10,000 nt of DNA from Anaerolinea sp. GTDB lineage: Bacteria; Chloroflexota; Anaerolineae; Anaerolineales; Anaerolineaceae. Shown here piece after piece: positions 6,085 to 10,000 of this stretch. Each line of letters begins with the position of its first letter. Position 1 is the stretch's first letter. The position numbers and the translations under genes are program-made. The notes beneath the pieces are model-generated. The model had not been told where the DNA came from. It worked only from the letters and a program-made list of their open reading frames with translations, and ran no database searches. Location of the stretch: positions 1 to 10,000 of the forward strand of contig JAIWNK010000129.1 of the NCBI GenBank assembly GCA_020216845.1, given 5' to 3'.

Positions 6085-8586
6085 TCAGCGCAGCGCCTGA
6101 CGAAAGGCGGCCACCTCCAACGGCTGCCCGCCTGCCGAAAGCTGATAATAGGGCAGCCAGGCAATTCCAAACGCCTGCAAAGCAATATCTTTCTTCTGCG
6201 GCGAAATTGGCAGTTCACTCTCGTCGGCAGCAACGCGCGCCCACTGCTCTTGTACAGCTTGCACCTGTGCCTGATACGCCGCTTCCAACTGTTGATATTG
6301 TTTCTCCAGGGTTTCCAGCTCTTGCTGCTCCTGCTTCAGCATCTCTTTAGCACGCTGCGTCAGACGGCTTTTGGAAAGCGAGGTCGTCAGGCTGCGCTTG
6401 CGCCGCGAGAACACGCTCAGCAACAATTCACCATGAGCGCCCATCTCCTCCAGGCCACGCTGCCGCACCTCCTCCTGCTGTTCGCGCACTTCCAGCTCTT
6501 GGCGTTGCACCTTTTGCCGCAACGCCAACAACTTTTGCTCGTGTGCGCGCTGTAGCTTTTCCAACGCCTCTTGCAGCCCGCGGCGCGCCGCATCTGCACA
6601 CTGCTGACGAAAATCTGCCGCCGAAACCTGGGGGCCGGCATACACCTTGAGCGCCTCATTCGCCCGCACGCGCACAATCGCGGTGCGGTACACCCAATCC
6701 ACAAAATCCCGCTTCAACGCTGCCAGCGAACGCCCTTCGCCCAACCAGCCCGGCAATGCCGCAAAACGTGCCTGTGGCAATGGCTGCCCGGCAATAGCCG
6801 CTGGCTCATAGGTCAACCAAGGCCAGCGTTCCCAATGCATCAGGCTGCCCTCCGCTTCCTGCACCAAAACCGCCAGGCGATTGAGCGTCTCCAGGCCATA
6901 TTTGCGCGCCAAATAGCGCACCTCTGCTTGTGCAAACAAGGCTGGGCGGTAGAAAATGCCCAACGGCTGCACCGGCCCTTGCAACACCGAGCTGCCGCTG
7001 ACCGCCAACGCTTGATGAATGCTCAAGTCGTTGGGCAAGAAATACTCACTCACACCAGGCGGAGCAGCCGGGCGAGTTTGCGACCCCTCCGTCACAACCG
7101 GCGTGGGCAGGGACTTAGGCACAGCTGCAGGACTTTGAACAACCGCGGGGGGTGCTGTTTCAATCGTAGGGATAGGCGGGGCCGTTGTCACCGTATTCGC
7201 CCCAGCCAACGCCTTCAAGTGCGGAATCTCCGCCCGTGTTAGCGGCCCAGCCAGGTAATTCAACGTCCAACGCGTTTGGAACAACACCGGTTTGGGCAAA
7301 TGCACACTATGCAGCAAGAACACGCGCTTCTGCTGCGCCGAAATCAGCCGGTCATAGGCCGCCCGATCCATCTCCCCTCCGGCGCTTTGCAAGCCATCCA
7401 ACAAACGTTGCTTATCCTGGTCCGTTTGCAAACGGCCAATCATCCAGGTGCCACAATTAGCCAGCGCTTTATAATCCAAATCAACCGGGTTTTGCGTAGC
7501 CAACACCAACCCCACCCCAAAAGCGCGCGCCTGTTTCAACATGCGCAATAAAATGGGGCGCGAGGGCGGGTTCGCAACCGGCGGCAAATAGCCTACCATC
7601 TCGTCCAAATACATCAACAGGCGCAACCCGCTTGTGCCGCGCTGTGTTCGCATCCAGCTTTCCACTGCTGCCAACAGCAGGGTCACAAAGAACATGCGCT
7701 CGCCCTCGCTCAAATGCGCCAGGTAAAACAGGTTGTGGCGCGGTCGCCCATCTGCCGCGAACAACAACGCCGCAACATCCAGCGCGTCTCCTTCCATCCA
7801 GCTTTGAAACGAAGGCGCTGCCAAAAAATTATTCAACAGCATTGCCAGCTCAAAGCGATCTTTCTCCGGGAAGAAGCTATTCAGTGGAAACGCGCCCAAG
7901 CGCTCAAACGGCGGCGACTGCACCTGCAAGATCAACTCGTTCAAATCCAACCCCTGCCCACGGCTCCAGGCATGTTCAAGCAAATTCGCCAGCAAAATAT
8001 GCTCGCGCGAACGCAACGGATCCACCTGCCCCACCCCAACCAGCGTCAGCAGCGCCGTCACCGTGCTACTAATCCGCTCACGCAAAATCTCGCGATACTC
8101 CTCCCAGGGCGCCGGTGGATGAAACGAAGCCAGGATATTGACCGGCTGACCCGCTGAAGAACCGGGCGTGAAAATGGTAAATTGAACGGAATCTCGCAAG
8201 GCGAGCAATTGTTCACGTCCCAACCCCGACTGTGCCAACCCCTCGCGCCAACGCGCCGCCACCTCTTCGGCCAATTGCGGCAAAGACTTGCCCGCCCGAC
8301 GGGCCATCTCTGGGTCAAGCCAGGGCTCAAAATCCTGCGCTGCCTGTTCGGGAAAATGCAGCAAGAGATTGGTCAAATCGCCTTTCAAATCAATCACAAT
8401 TGCCGGAATCTGATGCAGCGCGGCCTCTTCCAGAATGCCAATGCCCAAACCGGTCTTACCAGAACCCGTCATGCCAGTAATCACCGCATGAGTCGTCAAA
8501 TTGGCTGCATCATAGGTCACGCGCTCAGGCAACCGTCCTGCTGTGAGATCGTACACATTGCCAAGGTAAAAATCCATCGAAGTCAT
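6085..8586 (-). CDS. HerA/FtsK-like ATPase with coiled-coil C-terminus
   Basis: This 833-aa protein has an N-terminal HerA-type (DUF87/DUF853-like) P-loop ATPase. Walker A is GMTGSGKT (38-45), IPAIVIDLKGD (60-70) is a conserved HerA strand, Walker B is LLMYLDEM (D328, E329), and VLATQNPVDLD (361-371) is the sensor segment. A Pro/Ala/Thr-rich linker (about 465-510) leads to a second region of unknown fold (about 515-660), then a long Glu/Gln/Arg-rich coiled coil (about 665-785) broken by a basic stretch (FSRRKRSLTTSLSKSR). HerA relatives are hexameric DNA or protein translocases; the substrate here is unknown. No NurA nuclease is adjacent. The start at 8586 is chosen because GAGG (8597-8594) precedes it by 7 nt; the longer open frame to 8721 would overlap the divergent gene and its promoter region. 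The protein lacks a signal peptide. Confidence 0.85.
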   Translation of the reverse strand: MTSMDFYLGNVYDLTAGRLPERVTYDAANLTTHAVITGMTGSGKTGLGIGILEEAALHQIPAIVIDLKGDLTNLLLHFPEQAAQDFEPWLDPEMARRAGKSLPQLAEEVAARWREGLAQSGLGREQLLALRDSVQFTIFTPGSSAGQPVNILASFHPPAPWEEYREILRERISSTVTALLTLVGVGQVDPLRSREHILLANLLEHAWSRGQGLDLNELILQVQSPPFERLGAFPLNSFFPEKDRFELAMLLNNFLAAPSFQSWMEGDALDVAALLFAADGRPRHNLFYLAHLSEGERMFFVTLLLAAVESWMRTQRGTSGLRLLMYLDEMVGYLPPVANPPSRPILLRMLKQARAFGVGLVLATQNPVDLDYKALANCGTWMIGRLQTDQDKQRLLDGLQSAGGEMDRAAYDRLISAQQKRVFLLHSVHLPKPVLFQTRWTLNYLAGPLTRAEIPHLKALAGANTVTTAPPIPTIETAPPAVVQSPAAVPKSLPTPVVTEGSQTRPAAPPGVSEYFLPNDLSIHQALAVSGSSVLQGPVQPLGIFYRPALFAQAEVRYLARKYGLETLNRLAVLVQEAEGSLMHWERWPWLTYEPAAIAGQPLPQARFAALPGWLGEGRSLAALKRDFVDWVYRTAIVRVRANEALKVYAGPQVSAADFRQQCADAARRGLQEALEKLQRAHEQKLLALRQKVQRQELEVREQQEEVRQRGLEEMGAHGELLLSVFSRRKRSLTTSLSKSRLTQRAKEMLKQEQQELETLEKQYQQLEAAYQAQVQAVQEQWARVAADESELPISPQKKDIALQAFGIAWLPYYQLSAGGQPLEVAAFRQALR

Positions 8587-8593
8587 CACAACA

Positions 8594-8611
8594 CCTCTGT
8601 CTGAAATTATA
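8594..8611 (-). promoter_or_regulatory. -10 box and ribosome binding site of the ATPase gene
   Basis: A perfect TATAAT (8611-8606) on the minus strand is followed within 8 nt by GAGG (8597-8594). Initiation would be near 8599, giving a leader of about 13 nt. No convincing -35 box lies 16-19 nt upstream of TATAAT. Confidence 0.5.
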
Positions 8612-8648
8612 CAAGGTTTTGGCATGGATTTTATGGTAAGATTCAAGT

Positions 8649-9551
8649 ATGTTGATTCTGCAACGCCTTTTGCCCTGGTTCTTGTTCGGCACCGCCGTGC
8701 TGCTGCCCCTCCCCGCAGCACAAATTACCAGCGTCAAGGCCAAAACGGTCGAAATCAACATCTGGCCAGAATACGATCAACCCGCTGTGCTGGTCATCTA
8801 CAACATCGAGCTGGCCGAATCGGTCAGCCTACCTGCCCAGGTCACCCTGCGCATTCCGTCCGCTGCCCAAAAACCGTATAGCGTCACCTATATGGAACAA
8901 GCCAACAGCGCCCCCAACCCCCTCAGCCATCGCCTCTACCTGGAAGAAAACTGGTTGCGGCTCGTCTTCACCACCCCAAGCCGTTACCTGCGGATTGAAT
9001 TCTATGACCCGCGTCTGAACACGAAGCAACCGCAACGTTTTTACTCCTATGAGTGGCCAGCCGATTTTGCCGCAGAGCGCGTTGTCTTGCGCATTCAAGA
9101 ACCAGCCGGAGCAATGCGAATGCAACTGCCGCGACGTTTTGGTGAGGGCGTGAAAGGCAGCGATGGGCTGACCTATTATTCCGCTGACGTGGGCGCAACA
9201 GATGTTGGCGACAGCTTTACATTGAGCCTGGCCTACGAAAGAGATAACACTCAACCCTCATTCAGCGAACAAAACGTACAATCCAACGCCCCCATCAGCG
9301 CCTCCACCCCAGGACGTTTCAACATCCGCTCTGCGCTGCCCTGGCTGTTAAGCACGTTGGGCATCCTCTTTCTCGTTTCCGCCATCATCTTGTTCCTGTT
9401 ACGCTCAGTTACCCAACCCCAACCGATTGTACCTCGGAGTACCATCCCCTCCGCAGCCAACCCTGACCAGGCCCATTGTCCCACCTGTGGACGGCGCGCC
9501 AGCCCTACCGATCACTACTGCCGGGCATGTGGAACCCGTCTCCGATCTTAG
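8649..9551 (+). CDS. Secreted membrane-anchored protein with C-terminal zinc ribbon
   Basis: I do not recognise a named family for the main domain of this 300-aa protein. An N-terminal signal peptide (hydrophobic about 6-22, possible cleavage after PAA at 22-24) is followed by a beta-rich region (about 25-200) with many alternating hydrophobic strands. A Ser/Asn-rich linker comes next, then one transmembrane helix (about 229-251). After it a short Pro-rich stretch leads to a zinc ribbon, CPTC (277-280) and CRAC (291-294), which should lie in the cytoplasm. The ATG has no clear ribosome binding site. TAAGAT (8637-8642) lies 7 nt before it, so a leaderless message is possible. The gene is divergent from the HerA-like ATPase, 62 nt apart. 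A sensor or anchoring role is conceivable but unproven. Confidence 0.75.
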   Translation: MLILQRLLPWFLFGTAVLLPLPAAQITSVKAKTVEINIWPEYDQPAVLVIYNIELAESVSLPAQVTLRIPSAAQKPYSVTYMEQANSAPNPLSHRLYLEENWLRLVFTTPSRYLRIEFYDPRLNTKQPQRFYSYEWPADFAAERVVLRIQEPAGAMRMQLPRRFGEGVKGSDGLTYYSADVGATDVGDSFTLSLAYERDNTQPSFSEQNVQSNAPISASTPGRFNIRSALPWLLSTLGILFLVSAIILFLLRSVTQPQPIVPRSTIPSAANPDQAHCPTCGRRASPTDHYCRACGTRLRS

Positions 9552-9553
9552 CC

Positions 9554-9582
9554 TTGTCAGTCATTCGCTTGCGACTTATAAT
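9554..9582 (+). promoter_or_regulatory. Near-consensus promoter of the signal peptidase gene
   Basis: TTGTCA (9554-9559), a 17-nt spacer and a perfect TATAAT (9577-9582) form a near-ideal housekeeping sigma-factor promoter. It begins 2 nt after the stop of the preceding gene. Initiation near 9589 would put the AGGAG ribosome binding site (9590-9594) at the very 5' end of the message. Confidence 0.8.
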
Positions 9583-9600
9583 CACAAGCAGGAGCTTCTC

Positions 9601-10000
9601 TTGGAAAACCCTTTGACCGAAACCACCCCATCTCACCCCAAACGGACAACGACTCAGGCAGTCATTCAAATCCTATGGGAAATTGTTCAAACCCTGCTGC
9701 TTGCAGCGCTGCTTTACTTTGTGATTGATAGCTTCATTGGCCGCGTACGGGTTCAAAACATCAGTATGCAGCCAACCTTACACGCCCAAGAATTGATCAT
9801 GGTCAACAAACTGGCCTACCGACTGGGTGAAGTGCAGCGCGGCGATGTGATCGTCTTTCATTATCCCCTTAACCCACAAGAAGACTTCATCAAACGCGTC
9901 ATCGGCCTGCCAGGCGATACCGTCACCATTCAAAACCGTCAGGTGATGGTCAACGGCATTGTACTAAAAGAAGACTACATTGCCGAACCGCCGACGTATT
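9601..10000 (+). CDS. lepB: Signal peptidase I, 5' part (runs off the window)
   Basis: The first 133 codons are present and the frame is open at the window edge. It is a membrane-bound serine protease that removes signal peptides from exported proteins. A polar N-terminal tail (1-20) precedes one transmembrane helix (about 28-45). The catalytic serine is in NISMQPTL (S55), and the general-base lysine is in DFIKRVIGLPGD (K98), both with typical surroundings. YRLGEVQRGDVIVF is the family's conserved strand. The start is TTG at 9601, supported by AGGAG (9590-9594) six nt upstream and by the lack of any ATG before the membrane segment. It would process exported neighbours such as the zinc-ribbon protein upstream, but that holds for any secreted protein. 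The strong promoter directly before it suggests independent transcription. Confidence 0.95.
   Translation, partial: MENPLTETTPSHPKRTTTQAVIQILWEIVQTLLLAALLYFVIDSFIGRVRVQNISMQPTLHAQELIMVNKLAYRLGEVQRGDVIVFHYPLNPQEDFIKRVIGLPGDTVTIQNRQVMVNGIVLKEDYIAEPPTY

Noticed and set aside
1..10000. CRISPR array, toxin-antitoxin pair, defence island or prophage
   Set aside because: No regularly spaced repeats and no genes of those families were seen; nearly all coding space is explained by housekeeping or exported proteins.

Overview
The window looks like a bacterial chromosome segment. A deep-branching lineage such as Chloroflexota (Anaerolineae-like) is a reasonable guess, from the combination of an amylosucrase, a lamin-tail-domain lipoprotein-like protein, a dnaX-ybaB-recR cluster and a HerA-like ATPase with a long C-terminal extension. 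The taxonomy is inference from gene content only. It is mostly ordinary chromosome: no CRISPR array, insertion sequence or phage gene is visible.

Layout. Positions 1-149 hold a tRNA-Arg(CCT) gene on the minus strand and, just beyond its 3' end, a broken second copy of its 3' part carrying an 18-nt insertion. Positions 181-2124 (minus) encode an amylosucrase with all catalytic residues. Positions 2125-2376 are non-coding and contain a GC-rich hairpin that probably terminates the minus-strand NYN/YacP-like nuclease gene at 2377-2850. A short divergent promoter region (2851-2942) separates that gene from a plus-strand run of four tightly packed genes: a membrane-anchored lamin-tail-domain protein (2943-3452), dnaX (3458-5113), the YbaB/EbfC nucleoid protein gene (5131-5472) and recR (5475-6083). 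recR converges with a large minus-strand HerA/FtsK-like ATPase gene (6085-8586), with one base between the stop codons. Divergent from the ATPase is a secreted, membrane-anchored protein with a C-terminal zinc ribbon (8649-9551). The window ends inside a signal peptidase I gene (TTG start, 9601 to the edge) preceded by a near-consensus promoter.

How the genes fit together. dnaX (clamp-loader subunit), ybaB and recR (recombination mediator) form the classical replication/repair cluster, and the very short gaps suggest one transcript with translational coupling. The HerA-like ATPase could also act on DNA, but no NurA nuclease partner lies beside it. Amylosucrase handles sucrose/glucan metabolism and has no sugar-metabolism neighbours here.

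Two window-wide patterns stand out. First, the plus strand is C- and A-rich whichever strand is coding, so genes on opposite strands use visibly different synonymous codons. Second, several candidate -10 boxes lie almost directly against the Shine-Dalgarno sequence, implying leaders of only about 11-26 nt.
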